Of a stretch of 64,000 bases of DNA, positions 26,593 to 35,449 are shown piece by piece. The translations under genes were made by a program, and so were the position numbers. Source of the DNA: Planomonospora sp. ID82291 (GTDB taxonomy: Bacteria; Actinomycetota; Actinomycetes; Streptosporangiales; Streptosporangiaceae); NCBI RefSeq assembly GCF_015711645.1, contig NZ_JABTEX010000001.1, positions 1,302,001 to 1,366,000 on the forward strand. Direction: 5' to 3'. The notes below the pieces were generated by a model, which saw nothing but the letters and a program-made list of their open reading frames with translations, ran no database searches and had not been told where the DNA came from. Numbering within the stretch: position 1 is the first letter of the stretch; each line of letters begins with the position of its first letter.

Positions 26593-27611
26593 CGATCAGG
26601 GATGTGGCGCAGGCGTCGGGAGTCCACGTCTCGACCGTGTCGCGGACGTTCTCGGCGCCGCACCTGGTCAGCGCGGAGACGCGCAACCGGGTGCTGGCCG
26701 TGGCGGAAGGGCTGGGCTACCGGCCGAACCGGGCGGCGCGGGCGCTGACCACCGGGCGGACCCACAACCTGGGGCTGATCGTCGCCGACATCGCCAACCC
26801 CTTCTTCCCCCCGCTGATCAAGGCCGCGCAGGCGCAGGCGCGGGAGCGGGACTACCACGTGTTCGTCGCCGACACCGACGAGAACCCGCTGATGGAGCAG
26901 GAGCTGATCGAGACGCTCTGCAAGCAGGTGGACGGGGTGCTGCTGTGCAGCCCGCGCCTGTCGAACCGGGTGATCGAGCGGCTGCGCGCGCAGGTGCCGT
27001 TCGCGGTGGTCAACCGGCGGGTGAAGGGCCTGCCCACGGTGCTGATGGACGTGGGCCAGGGCGTGCGCGCCGCGGTGGAGCACCTGGCGGGCCTGGGCCA
27101 CCGCCGGATCGCGCTGCTGTCCGGGCCGAGCGGCTCGTGGACCAGCGAGGAGATGCACGCCACCGCCACCGACGCCGCCGTCGAGGCGGGCGTGGACCTG
27201 ACCGTGCTGCGGCCGAACGAGCCGACCGAGCAGGGCGGACTGGCCGCGGCGGCCGCCGTCGCCGGATCGGGGATGACCGGCGTGCTCTGCCACAACGACC
27301 TGGTCGCGCTGGGCCTGATCGAAGGGCTGCGCGGACGGGGCCTGGACGTGCCCGGCGACCTGAGCGTCATCGGCGTGGACGACAGCCTGCCGGGCCGGCT
27401 GAACCGGCCCAAACTGACGACGATCACCATGCCGACCGCGGCCGCCGGGCGGATGGCGGTCGACCTGCTGCTGGCCGCCGTCAACGCCGGGGACGCCGGG
27501 ACGGCGGCGCTGGCCCGGCTGGAGACCACCCTCATCGTGCGCGAGTCCACCGGTCCCGCGGTCCCGGCCGCGCCTGCGGCCAGACTCCCCGCCGGCCGAG
27601 CCGTACGGTGA
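26586..27611 (+). CDS. LacI-family transcriptional regulator of the uronate locus
   Basis: 341 residues. HTH at 1-50 (TIRDVAQASGVHVSTVSRTFSA, with the hinge helix RAARAL), then a sugar-binding domain (GLIVADIANPFFPPL, GVLCHNDLVALGLIEGL, IGVDDSLPG). Ribosome site AGGAGGT. Last gene of the importer operon, so it is probably produced together with the genes it controls and binds the 14-bp palindrome found at five places in the locus. Effector inferred: galacturonate or a breakdown product. Codons near its 3' end are duplicated in a pseudogene fragment 1.3 kb downstream. Confidence 0.9.
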   Translation: MVTIRDVAQASGVHVSTVSRTFSAPHLVSAETRNRVLAVAEGLGYRPNRAARALTTGRTHNLGLIVADIANPFFPPLIKAAQAQARERDYHVFVADTDENPLMEQELIETLCKQVDGVLLCSPRLSNRVIERLRAQVPFAVVNRRVKGLPTVLMDVGQGVRAAVEHLAGLGHRRIALLSGPSGSWTSEEMHATATDAAVEAGVDLTVLRPNEPTEQGGLAAAAAVAGSGMTGVLCHNDLVALGLIEGLRGRGLDVPGDLSVIGVDDSLPGRLNRPKLTTITMPTAAAGRMAVDLLLAAVNAGDAGTAALARLETTLIVRESTGPAVPAAPAARLPAGRAVR

Positions 27612-27767
27612 CCGTCTGGGAGCCGCCCTCCTGGTCCGCCGAGCCGCCCGAAGCCGAGCACGAGCCGCCCGCCCGTCTCGGCGCCCGCCAGGAGCGGCGG
27701 TCCGTGGAATCCGGTGACCCGGCATGGCTTCTCCGGACTGATGCGCCGCGATCCGCCAGAACAGATG

Positions 27768-28322
27768 TCAGCTGTTCCGGATCATCTTCTCCCCGCCGAG
27801 AGCGAGAAGAAGAAACATGTCGAACTGGTGGAGGTCGGCCTTGTCCATCCGTTCGATGGCCTCGATGCCCGAGCGCGCCGTATTGACATGACCGAGCGCG
27901 CCCAGACGGGTCACGTCGAACGCGGGATCGTAATCCGCACCGTGCCTGGCTTCCTGAAGCTCGTTGAACGCACTCGCCAGCACTTCGAGATCCACTGGAA
28001 CCGCTCCCGCGCCAGGGTCGGTGAGAAGAAGCCTGACGGGATTCGGCAGTGTACGGCCTGCGGCGATGTCCTCCACCCAACGGGCCGCTTTCTTGAAGTT
28101 CCCGTGGGCATACCATCGGCCGATCGCCTGCTGATGTTCGACAGGGCCGGTTCCGGCGGCTCGTCTGGCTCCGTGCTGCACGAGCTCGTAGAAGAGCGCG
28201 TAGTAAGCGGTGGATATCGCACGACGCAGGTAAGCCGTACGTGGACGGCCCCGGTCGGCCGTACGTCCGGCCAACGTGTCCGCGAGGTGCAGGTAGTCTT
28301 CGGCCTTGAAATCCCGCCTCAC
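27768..28322 (-). CDS. HEPN-domain protein (UPF0332-like)
   Basis: 184 residues from GTG 28322. The HEPN pattern is clear: RRAISTAYYALFYELV in the first helices and EARHGADYDPAF, the R-x(n)-ADYD signature, followed by ARSGIEAIERM. HEPN proteins are often RNases or RNA binders and form toxin-antitoxin or defence modules with nucleotidyltransferase-like partners. The gene overlaps its upstream partner by 4 bp (GTGA). Base composition here is visibly less GC-rich (about 60%) than the neighbours, suggesting acquisition. Activity is not shown; the canonical RxxxxH RNase motif is not obvious beyond RH. Confidence 0.7.
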   Translation of the reverse strand: MRRDFKAEDYLHLADTLAGRTADRGRPRTAYLRRAISTAYYALFYELVQHGARRAAGTGPVEHQQAIGRWYAHGNFKKAARWVEDIAAGRTLPNPVRLLLTDPGAGAVPVDLEVLASAFNELQEARHGADYDPAFDVTRLGALGHVNTARSGIEAIERMDKADLHQFDMFLLLALGGEKMIRNS

Positions 28323-28699
28323 GACCCGTCCTGTTGATCATGAGCCAGGGCCTCGTCGATCACTCTTGTGTTCACGGGCTCGATGTCGTCCGACCGCTCC
28401 CGGTCGCTGAACTCCTGTTCCGTGAAGAGAGCGATGTACACATGTTCATCGAGGTTCCGTTCCGCTGCCAGCCTGTTCACCTCTCTACGCAACGCATGCG
28501 TGAACTCAGCGGACCATCCGCCCTCCTCAGGGGCGTCAAGAACGATCACGGCCCTCAGCGCGCGCTCTCCGTCCGCATCCAGGTACGGCTCGACAGACGC
28601 CCCTCGAATCGAGGGTGAGCCCGTGACTCTCACGTCCCGTATCGCCCGCGCCAGCTCATTCAGTGTTTCGTCTCGGCGGCTAACGCTCATGACGGCCAT
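28319..28699 (-). CDS. Hypothetical partner of the HEPN protein
   Basis: 126 residues from ATG 28699, chosen because GGGAG lies 8 nt ahead; the frame extends to 28774 without a ribosome site. It has an N-terminal helix (RRDETLNELARAIRDVR), a strand ALRAVIVLDAP and helices rich in Glu and Arg. The position upstream of a HEPN gene suggests a degenerate minimal-nucleotidyltransferase antitoxin, but the usual GSxARG and D-x-D residues are absent, so I do not assign that function. Low GC like its partner. Confidence 0.6.
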   Translation of the reverse strand: MAVMSVSRRDETLNELARAIRDVRVTGSPSIRGASVEPYLDADGERALRAVIVLDAPEEGGWSAEFTHALRREVNRLAAERNLDEHVYIALFTEQEFSDRERSDDIEPVNTRVIDEALAHDQQDGS

Positions 28700-28826
28700 C
28701 TTCGCATCTCCCAGTACAGCCAGACCGGATGGCAACAAGGACGACCACCATCCTTTCAGTAGTTGAACAACCACGTAAAGTCACTATGATCTGGCACCCC
28801 GGACCCGGTCGGAGGATTGTGCGAGG

Positions 28827-29041
28827 GGGGCCTGGACGTGCCCGGCGACCTGAGCGTCCTCGGCGTGGACGACAGCCTGCCGGGCCGGCTGAACCGGCCC
28901 GAACTGACGACGATCACCATGCCGACCGCCGCCGCCGGGCGGATGGCGGTCGATCTGCTGCTGGCCGCCGTCAACGCCGGGGACGCCGGGGACGCCGGGA
29001 CGGCGGCGCTGGCCCGGCTGGAGACCACCCTCATCGTGCGC
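28827..29041 (+). pseudogene. Truncated duplicate of the lacI 3' region
   Basis: 215 bp nearly identical to 27337-27542 inside the intact lacI gene: four substitutions plus a 9-bp insertion (an extra GDA codon set). It reads in frame as the C-terminal part of the LacI sugar-binding domain but has no HTH and no start. Together with the intact gene it brackets the HEPN cassette as direct repeats. Confidence 0.85.
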
Positions 29042-29144
29042 CGGGCGCATCGGGACCCGCCGGGCGCGGCTCACCGTCCCGGTGGCGCACCCCGCCGGGA
29101 TCAGCGCCCCGCCCGCTCCAGGCGGACGGCGTCCCGCGACCGGC

Positions 29145-29175
29145 TTGATTCTCCCGTAAGGGGAGGCGGGAGAGT
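29145..29175 (+). promoter_or_regulatory. MerR-type promoter with dyad operator
   Basis: TTGATT (29145-29150) and GAGAGT (29170-29175) are separated by 19 bp, the long spacer typical of MerR-controlled promoters. The spacer holds the dyad CTCCCGTAAGGGGAG (29151-29165). It directly precedes the merR-like gene, so autoregulation is likely. Confidence 0.7.
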
Positions 29176-29181
29176 GGGGGC

Positions 29182-30294
29182 ATGGACGGCGACGCGCTCT
29201 ACTCGATCGGTGACCTGGCCCGGCGGACCGGACTCACGGTCAAGGCCATCAGGTTCTACTCCGACTGCGGGATCGTGCCGCCGACCGACCGCAGCCCGAG
29301 CGGTCACCGCCGCTACGGCATCGACGCCGTCGCCCGCCTGGACCTCGTCCGCACGCTCCGCGACCTGGGAGTGGACCTGCCCACCGTCCGGAGGGTCCTG
29401 GACCGGGAGGTCTCCCTCCCCGAGGTCGCCGCGGCGCACGCCGCGGCCCTGTCGGCGCAGATCCGGACCCTGCGCCTGCGGCGCGCGGTGCTGACGGCGG
29501 TGGCCGAGCGCGGCTCCACCCCCGAGGAGATGAGTCTCATGCACAAACTGGCCAAGCTCTCCGAAGATGAACGCCACCGCCTGATCCAGGACTTCCTCTC
29601 CGGCGCCTTCGGCGGCCTGGACGCCGGTCCGGGATTCACCGGGATCATGCGCTCGATGACCCCGGACCTGCCCGACAGCCCCACGACCGAGCAGGTCGAG
29701 GCGTGGGTGGAGCTGGCCGAGCTGTCGCAGGATCCGGATTTCCGCGCCCTCATGCGGCGTACGGCCGAGCAGCACGCCGCCGAGCGCCTCCCCCGCGGGG
29801 CCGCGGTCCCGCGGCGCGACACCGTCTCGATCGTCCCCGAGGAGGTGGGCCCGGCCCTGGCCGCCGGCGTCGACCCCCTCTCGCCCGAGGCCGACCCGAT
29901 CGTCACGGCGGTGACGGCCCGGTGCGCGGACCTCGTCGGCCGCCCCGACGACGACGACCTCCGGCACTGGCTGCTGACCCGGCTGGAGACCGCCGGCGAC
30001 CCCCGCCGGGAGCGGTACTCCCGGCTGCTCGCGGTGATCAACGGCTGGCCCGCTCCGGAGAGCCCGGCACCGGCGTTCGACTGGTTCGCCCGGGCCCTGC
30101 GCGCCCGGCCGGCGGCCGACCGGGAGCGGAACGCGCCGGGCGGTCCCCACGACGGCCACCCGGATCAGGCCGGGCCGACTCCGGAGACGTGGTATCGGAG
30201 CACTTCGGCATCGAGGATCGCCACCGTCCGCCCTTCGTCCGGCCCGGAGCCTCGGAAGGCTTCGAGAGCCTCCTCGGACTCCCACCGCTCGTAG
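29182..30294 (+). CDS. MerR-family transcriptional regulator
   Basis: 370 residues. The HTH and wing are clear (YSIGDLARRTGLTVKAIRFYSDCGIVPP, GHRRYGIDAVARL), then a long helical effector region with no recognised metal-binding Cys. The last 43 or so residues are read from DNA that is antisense to the convergent monooxygenase gene (130-bp overlap); this tail is Ser/Arg/Pro-rich and looks non-native, so an earlier stop may have been lost. Promoter with 19-bp spacer lies just upstream. Confidence 0.82.
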   Translation: MDGDALYSIGDLARRTGLTVKAIRFYSDCGIVPPTDRSPSGHRRYGIDAVARLDLVRTLRDLGVDLPTVRRVLDREVSLPEVAAAHAAALSAQIRTLRLRRAVLTAVAERGSTPEEMSLMHKLAKLSEDERHRLIQDFLSGAFGGLDAGPGFTGIMRSMTPDLPDSPTTEQVEAWVELAELSQDPDFRALMRRTAEQHAAERLPRGAAVPRRDTVSIVPEEVGPALAAGVDPLSPEADPIVTAVTARCADLVGRPDDDDLRHWLLTRLETAGDPRRERYSRLLAVINGWPAPESPAPAFDWFARALRARPAADRERNAPGGPHDGHPDQAGPTPETWYRSTSASRIATVRPSSGPEPRKASRASSDSHRS

Positions 30295-30449
30295 ACGTTG
30301 ATCCGCCCGGCGTCGATCAGATCGGCGCCGAGCGCGAAGTCGAGGCAGCCGGGGAAGGCGCGCGCCTGCTCGACCACCCCCGAGCACCCCCGCAGATAGG
30401 CGTCCCGGTCGCCGGGATCGACGGCCAGCCGGCCAGAAATGATGATCAT
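30165..30449 (-). CDS. Antibiotic biosynthesis monooxygenase (ABM) domain protein
   Basis: 94 residues from ATG 30449: MIIISGRLAVDPGDRDAYL, then RAFPGCLDFALG and INVYERWESEEALEAF, the ferredoxin-like ABM fold. Single-domain members are small dimeric oxygenases or quinone/haem-related enzymes with varied substrates; nothing here fixes the substrate. It is convergent with and overlaps the MerR gene. Confidence 0.8.
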   Translation of the reverse strand: MIIISGRLAVDPGDRDAYLRGCSGVVEQARAFPGCLDFALGADLIDAGRINVYERWESEEALEAFRGSGPDEGRTVAILDAEVLRYHVSGVGPA

Positions 30450-30590
30450 GCCGTCATCGTAGGGTCCGGCACCGACGGAATCGGCGATGCGCACCGGCTC
30501 GGCGCCCCCGCCTTGCCCTTCGGCGCCATCCCTGCCGGTCCACCGGCTCCACCGTGACTCGCGGGATTCATCGTGCTCCACCGCCCACCC

Positions 30591-30644
30591 CCGGAGAGCG
30601 GCTCAGCCTCCGGAGGCGGCTCAGCTCCCGGAGAGCGGCTCAGC
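30591..30644. repeat. Three ~18-bp repeats spanning the cupin stop codon
   Basis: Units at 30591-30607, 30610-30625 and 30628-30644 share the core ccggagagcggctcagc. The last unit contains the cupin stop codon. Confidence 0.8.
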
Positions 30645-31080
30645 CGAGCTCGTGCCCGACGGTGGCGTCGATGTGACCGGGGAGCGGATCGTGCCGGTCG
30701 CCGACGCTCAGCGTCCCGGTCGGTTCGAACATCAGGATCGACGCCCCCGCCGCCGAGGAGGGCCGGTGCTCGACCCCGCGCGGAACGGTGAACACCGCGC
30801 CCTGCGGCAGTACGACGGTGCGTCCGGCCGCGTCGGCACCGGGGTCCCCGTACCCGGTGCCGCGCAGTTCGACGGTCAGCTCGCCTTCGAGCACCAGGAA
30901 GAACTCGTCGGTGTCGTCGTGGGCGTGCCAGACGTGTTCACCGGCCACCTTGGCGATCCGGACGTCGTAATCGTTCACCCGGGTGACGATGCGCGGGCTC
31001 CACAGGCTGTCGAAGCGGGCCAGAGCGCTCGCGAGGAGGATCGGTTCACTGATCATGGATTCATCGTGCCGGGTGGTCAT
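30640..31080 (-). CDS. Cupin domain protein
   Basis: 146 residues. Cupin motif 1 is WHAHDDTDEFFLVLEGEL (His, His, Glu ligands) and motif 2 is FTVPRGVEHRPSS (His ligand), so a metal-binding single-domain cupin. It is divergent from a GlxA-like activator gene with 28 bp between start codons; the activator may control it. Start may instead be ATG 31056. Function not determined. Confidence 0.82.
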   Translation of the reverse strand: MTTRHDESMISEPILLASALARFDSLWSPRIVTRVNDYDVRIAKVAGEHVWHAHDDTDEFFLVLEGELTVELRGTGYGDPGADAAGRTVVLPQGAVFTVPRGVEHRPSSAAGASILMFEPTGTLSVGDRHDPLPGHIDATVGHELG

Positions 31081-31108
31081 CGGATCCCGCGAGTGCTAGG
31101 AATCGCAT

Positions 31109-32110
31109 ATGTCGCATGGATCCTCTCAGGGCACCGGGAGCCGGCCCCACCGGGTGGCCGTGATCGTGGACGAGGGGTCGAACCCGTTCGAGCTGGGGGT
31201 GGCCACCGAGCTGTTCGGCCTGCGCCGTCCGGAGATCGACCGGCCCTGGTACGACTTCACGCTCTGTTCCGCCGCACCCGCCGTCCGCATGCACGCCGGG
31301 TTCTTCACGCTCTCCGGAGTGGCGGGGATCGAGGCGGCCCACGAGGCCGACACCGTGATCGTGCCCAACCGGCCCGACCCGCTGGAGGCGCCGGACCCGG
31401 CGGTGCTGGAGGCCGTACGGCGGAGCGCCGGGCGGGGCGCCCGACTGGTGAGCTTCTGCACCGGCGCCTTCACCCTCGCCGCGGCCGGCGTGCTCGACGA
31501 CCGCCGGGCCACCACCCACTGGCGCTGGGCGGAGGAGTTCACCGCGCACCACCCCCGCGTCCGCCTCGAACCGGACGTGCTGTTCGTCGACGACGGCGAC
31601 GTGCTGACCTCGGCGGGCAGCGCGGCGGCCCTCGACCTCGGTCTCCATCTGATCCGCCACGACCACGGCGCCGAGGTGGCCAACGCGGTGAGCCGCCGGC
31701 TGGTGTTCGCCGCGCACCGGGACGGCGGCCAGCGGCAGTTCGTCAGAAAACCCATCCCCGTCGTCAAGGACGAGTCACTGGCCCCCGTCCTGTCCTGGGC
31801 TCGGCAGCGCCTGGACCGGACGCTGACCGTCGCGCGCCTGGCGGAGCGGGCGGGGGTGAGCCCCGCCACCCTGCACCGGCGCTTCCGCGACCAGCTGGGG
31901 GTGACGCCTCTGGCGTGGATCACGGCCGAGCGGGTCGCGCTGGCCTGCCGGCTGATCGAGAGAGGCGAGATCCGGATCGACGCGGTGGCCCGGCTCAGCG
32001 GGCTCGGGACCGCGTCGAACCTGCGGATCCGGCTGCGGCGGCAGACCGGGCTCAGCCCGACGGACTACCGCCGCCGCTTCGGTCCGCCGTCCCGGAACCG
32101 GATCCGGTGA
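31109..32110 (+). CDS. GlxA-family transcriptional activator (DJ-1/PfpI plus AraC HTH)
   Basis: 333 residues. N-terminal DJ-1/PfpI-like domain (AVIVDEGSNPFELGVATELFGL, SFCTGAFTLAAAGVLDDRRATTHW) with the Cys of the nucleophile elbow; C-terminal AraC HTH (LTVARLAERAGVSPATLHRRFRDQLGVTP, second helix pair ending TDYRRRF). TAGGAAT six bases ahead of ATG suggests a leaderless transcript. Likely regulates the divergent cupin gene; ligand unknown. Confidence 0.88.
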   Translation: MSHGSSQGTGSRPHRVAVIVDEGSNPFELGVATELFGLRRPEIDRPWYDFTLCSAAPAVRMHAGFFTLSGVAGIEAAHEADTVIVPNRPDPLEAPDPAVLEAVRRSAGRGARLVSFCTGAFTLAAAGVLDDRRATTHWRWAEEFTAHHPRVRLEPDVLFVDDGDVLTSAGSAAALDLGLHLIRHDHGAEVANAVSRRLVFAAHRDGGQRQFVRKPIPVVKDESLAPVLSWARQRLDRTLTVARLAERAGVSPATLHRRFRDQLGVTPLAWITAERVALACRLIERGEIRIDAVARLSGLGTASNLRIRLRRQTGLSPTDYRRRFGPPSRNRIR

Positions 32111-32326
32111 GCCGCGCGGCGGCCTCACCCGTGCCGAGGATCACTGTCCCGCGCGGCGGGAAGAACCGATGCCGCCGTGAACCGTCGACCGCAGAGACGA
32201 CCGCAGAGACGATGGCCGGAATCCGGCTCCCCGATTCCGGGAAGACCGACGGAATCCCGACCGGTTCAACCGATCAGCCCTGCCTGCCGCGATCGGTCCT
32301 GCCGCCCGCAGTCGCCCCGCCGTACC

Positions 32327-32563
32327 TCAGCGGCCCTGCCCGCGCGATCGTGAACGACGGCGCATCAGTGCCCACGCCATCAACGCGGCCGCCACGAGAC
32401 CGGGCCCGCAGTGCACGGCGAGCACACCGGCCAGACCGGGGCCGCCCCAGTCGTTCCGGTACGTCGCCGGGTCGGAGAGGTCGATGACGAACGGCTCCGC
32501 GACGGCGCGGACGATCAGATACGCGCCCACGATGAATCCGAGAACCTGAAGAATCTTTCGCAC
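32327..32563 (-). CDS. Small membrane protein, hypothetical
   Basis: 78 residues from GTG 32563, with GGAGAAGGAC ahead. Two hydrophobic segments (VLGFIVGAYLIVRAVAEP and LVAAALMAWALM) flank a polar loop rich in Asp, Asn and Trp; the tail is Arg-rich. It lies divergent from a two-component sensor gene. I do not recognise the family. Confidence 0.65.
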   Translation of the reverse strand: MRKILQVLGFIVGAYLIVRAVAEPFVIDLSDPATYRNDWGGPGLAGVLAVHCGPGLVAAALMAWALMRRRSRSRGQGR

Positions 32564-33007
32564 GTCCTTCTCCTGTATCCGTGATCCGCTTCCACAGGCC
32601 ACCCGGGATGGCCGGCGGACCGGCCCCGCCGGCGCGGTCGGCCGCACTCCGGCGTTCTGGGACCTTCCCGCCGTCACACGTCCGGCGGAAGAAGCCGGGA
32701 CCTCCCCCGGTGGCAGAACCACATGGAACACCAGGACGGTCGCGGTGGCGACCGCGGGTACGGCGACTCCGCGTCCGCCGCCCGGAGGCGAGGCCGGGAA
32801 CCAACTCCGAGGCCGCCTGCGGGCGCGGAGGACTCGGACAATCAAGAGGACTCGGATAAGTGGGATGGATCGGACAGGAAGTGCACAGGCGCCGACGTGG
32901 AGCGCCAGGACCGCCTCCGCTACCGGAGACCCCTCCTCCCGCGACCCGGAGCCGTTCGACGGCGCGATCCCGGACGGATACGCGGACAGGCACGCGAGCG
33001 GAGGCGG
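32564..33007. other. Divergent intergenic region before the sensor kinase
   Basis: 444 bp. Open frames cross it, but their translation is Arg/Pro/Gly-rich without recognisable domains. It must hold promoters for the small membrane protein and the sensor kinase. I see no operator repeat or RNA gene in it. Confidence 0.5.
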
Positions 33008-34273
33008 ATGTCCGACCACGGACAGATGCCGCAAGATCCAGTGAGGCGATACCGTCCCCTCATGCAATGGGCTGAATGGCGGTTCGGCGGAAGGGACGTC
33101 GCCGACGCGGCGGCGGCGGTCGCCGTGGCACTCCTCATCAGATACGCCATCGCCGACCCACCGGGGCCGTCGTCGTACTGGCCCGCCTGGTCGGCCTGGC
33201 CCACAGCGGCGGTCGTGAGCCTTCCGATCGCGTTCCGGCGGCGCCGGCCGTGGGCCATGCTCGCCCTCGCGTGCGCCACGGCCACGGCCACGACCGTGAT
33301 CGGCTCCGTCGGGGCGGGCGCGATCTGGCTGACGTTCGCGCCGACCGTGCTCGTGCTGTACCTGGTGGCCGCCACCGCCTCGATCGCCTGGTCGGCGGCG
33401 GGCCTGGCGGCCTGCCTGTCCGCCGCGGCGGCGGCGGTCCTGACCTTCTACGCGCAGGTGCTCCCCGGATTCGCACCCGCGGCCACACCCAGCGAGGTAC
33501 CGCCGGCCTGGCCGGTCGAGATCGGCATGATCACCGTTCTGCTGACCCTCGCCTGGACCGTCGGGGTGGTCGTGCGCTGGAAGCGGGAGACGACCGCCCG
33601 GCTCGTCCGCCACCTCGCCGACTCCGCGGTGACCGACGAACGCCGGCGCATCGCTCGGGAACTGCACGACGTCATCGGCCACAGCATGAGCCTGATCGCC
33701 GTCAAGGCCAGCGTCGCCAACCACGTCGCCGACGCCCGCCCGCAGGAGGTCCGCGCCGCGCTGGCCGTCATCGAGCAGACCAGCCGCAGCACGCTCACCG
33801 AGATCCACCGGGTGCTCGACCTGCTGCGCGCCGACGGCGATCCCCGGCAGGACCCGCTGCCCGCGCCCGGCATGGCGGACCTGCCCGAACTGGCCGCCCA
33901 CGCCCGCTCCGCCGGGGTCGAGGTGGAGATGGCCGTCCGTGAGGACCCCGCGCTGTCTCCCGCGATCGCGATGTCGGTGTACCGGATCGTGCAGCAGGCC
34001 CTGACCAACGTCGTCACCCACGTGGGGCCCACCCGCTGCTCGGTCACCGTGGACGTCGACGGGCGGGAAGCCGTGATCGAGGTCGTCGACGACGGCCCCC
34101 GCCCCGGCCGCCCGCCGCGCGCGGACCGCGGCGGGCGCAGCGGGCACGGCCTGATCGGCATGCGGGAGCGGGCCAGGATGTACGGAGGAACGTTCGACGC
34201 GGGCCCCCGCCCCGAAGGAGGATTTCGCGTGGCGGCCCGACTGCCCTACCAACCGAACGGCACCCACGCATGA
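33008..34273 (+). CDS. NarL-type sensor histidine kinase
   Basis: About 421 residues from ATG 33008 (GGAGG ahead, short spacing); an in-frame extension to 32723 reads as low-complexity. Four to five membrane segments come first, then a HisKA_3 dimerisation domain with RRIARELHDVIGHSMSL (His phosphorylation site), and a HATPase with ALTNVVTHVGP (N box), DDGPRPG and GHGLIGMRERA. Pairs with the response regulator 65 bp downstream. The signal is unknown. Confidence 0.9.
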   Translation: MSDHGQMPQDPVRRYRPLMQWAEWRFGGRDVADAAAAVAVALLIRYAIADPPGPSSYWPAWSAWPTAAVVSLPIAFRRRRPWAMLALACATATATTVIGSVGAGAIWLTFAPTVLVLYLVAATASIAWSAAGLAACLSAAAAAVLTFYAQVLPGFAPAATPSEVPPAWPVEIGMITVLLTLAWTVGVVVRWKRETTARLVRHLADSAVTDERRRIARELHDVIGHSMSLIAVKASVANHVADARPQEVRAALAVIEQTSRSTLTEIHRVLDLLRADGDPRQDPLPAPGMADLPELAAHARSAGVEVEMAVREDPALSPAIAMSVYRIVQQALTNVVTHVGPTRCSVTVDVDGREAVIEVVDDGPRPGRPPRADRGGRSGHGLIGMRERARMYGGTFDAGPRPEGGFRVAARLPYQPNGTHA

Positions 34274-34347
34274 CCCCCACGACATGAACACCGGTCCCCC
34301 GCGCACGACCTGAGCACCCACGCATGACCCCCACGACATGAACACCG
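34260..34347. repeat. 34-bp direct repeat spanning the sensor-kinase stop
   Basis: Identical 34-bp copies at 34260-34293 (contains the kinase stop) and 34314-34347 (contains the first candidate start codon of the regulator gene), 54 bp apart. Confidence 0.85.
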
Positions 34348-35102
34348 ACGACATGAACACCGACGATGTGAGCACCCACGACATGAGCACCGGCACCCCC
34401 TCGCACACCCCGTCCCCGCCCGACCCGTCCCCACCCGTCCGGGTCCTGCTCGCCGAAGACCAGGTGATGATCCGCGACAGCTTCAAGATCCTCATCGACG
34501 CCACTCCGGGGCTGGCCACCGTGGGCGAGGCCGGCACCGGCACCGAAGCCGTGTTCCTGGCCCGCCTGCACCGGCCCGACGTCGTCCTCATGGACGTGCG
34601 CATGCCGGAGATGGACGGCATCGAGGCGACCCGGCGCATCTGCGCCGACCCCGCCTGCGCCGGCACGCGCGTACTGATCCTCACCACGTTCGACCTGGAC
34701 GAGTACGTGTACGCCTCGCTCCAGGCCGGCGCGAGCGGCTTCCTCCTCAAGAGCGCCGGCGCGAGCGAGCTCTTGGCCGCCATCGGCGTCGTCGCCTCCG
34801 GTGAGGCGCTGCTCGCGCCCACCGTCACCCGCCGGCTCATCACCGAATTCCTGCACGGCCCCCGCTCAGCCCCGGCCACGCGGGACCTCGACGCCGTCAC
34901 CCAACGCGAACGCGAGGTGCTCACCCTCATCGGCAGGGGCATGTCCAACGCCGAGATCGCCGAGCACCTGCACCTCACCGTCGGCACGGTCAAGACCCAC
35001 ATCGGCCGCCTCCTGGCCAAGCTGGACGCCCGTGACCGGGCCCAGCTCGTCATCGCCGCCTACGAAGGCGGGCTGGTCGCCATCCCGGACGGCCGCCGGT
35101 GA
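34338..35102 (+). CDS. NarL/FixJ-family response regulator
   Basis: 254 residues. Receiver domain with acidic pair in LLAEDQVM, phospho-acceptor Asp in VVLMDVRMPEMDG and Lys in FLLKSAG; LuxR HTH (LTQREREVLTLIGRGMSNAEIAEHLHLTVGTVKTHIGRLLAKL). The first 30 residues repeat Met-Asn-Thr-Asp-Asp and Met-Ser-Thr and come from short direct repeats; several ATGs (34338, 34353, 34383) could start translation and none has a clear ribosome site. Functional partner of the upstream kinase. Confidence 0.9.
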   Translation: MNTDDMNTDDVSTHDMSTGTPSHTPSPPDPSPPVRVLLAEDQVMIRDSFKILIDATPGLATVGEAGTGTEAVFLARLHRPDVVLMDVRMPEMDGIEATRRICADPACAGTRVLILTTFDLDEYVYASLQAGASGFLLKSAGASELLAAIGVVASGEALLAPTVTRRLITEFLHGPRSAPATRDLDAVTQREREVLTLIGRGMSNAEIAEHLHLTVGTVKTHIGRLLAKLDARDRAQLVIAAYEGGLVAIPDGRR

Positions 35103-35449
35103 CCGCCGACCGCCCTTCTCCGGCGGTACGGCACGCGGCACAGACCCCTCGCGGCCGGACGTCGGCGACGCGACCGGCCGCGAGGGCATCACGGCCGGCA
35201 CCGTAGCCGCAGCGGTCTTCCCCCGATCCGCCGTCACCCCGTGACGCGATAGCGCCTCGACGGATCACCCGGCATCCGCCCACGGTCGGACATCCGCGTC
35301 CGCCCACGGTCGCACCCCCCGCCCCACCCCGCCCGGCAGGATGCGACCCGAGCCAGACGCCTACGCCCCGCCCCGTCCAGCACCATTTCGGTGTGCCCCG
35401 GACGCACCGGTCCAGGCACACCGATCACGGACAAGAGGGACGGGAAACC
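35103..35449. other. Intergenic region
   Basis: 347 bp with no gene seen. Contains a doubled gtccgcccacggtcg-type segment near 35275-35320 and the leader of the following membrane protein; no clear terminator. Confidence 0.45.

Noticed and set aside
32723-33007. N-terminal extension of the sensor kinase
   Set aside because: Reads as Arg/Asp-rich low complexity without a ribosome site; ATG 33008 has GGAGG.
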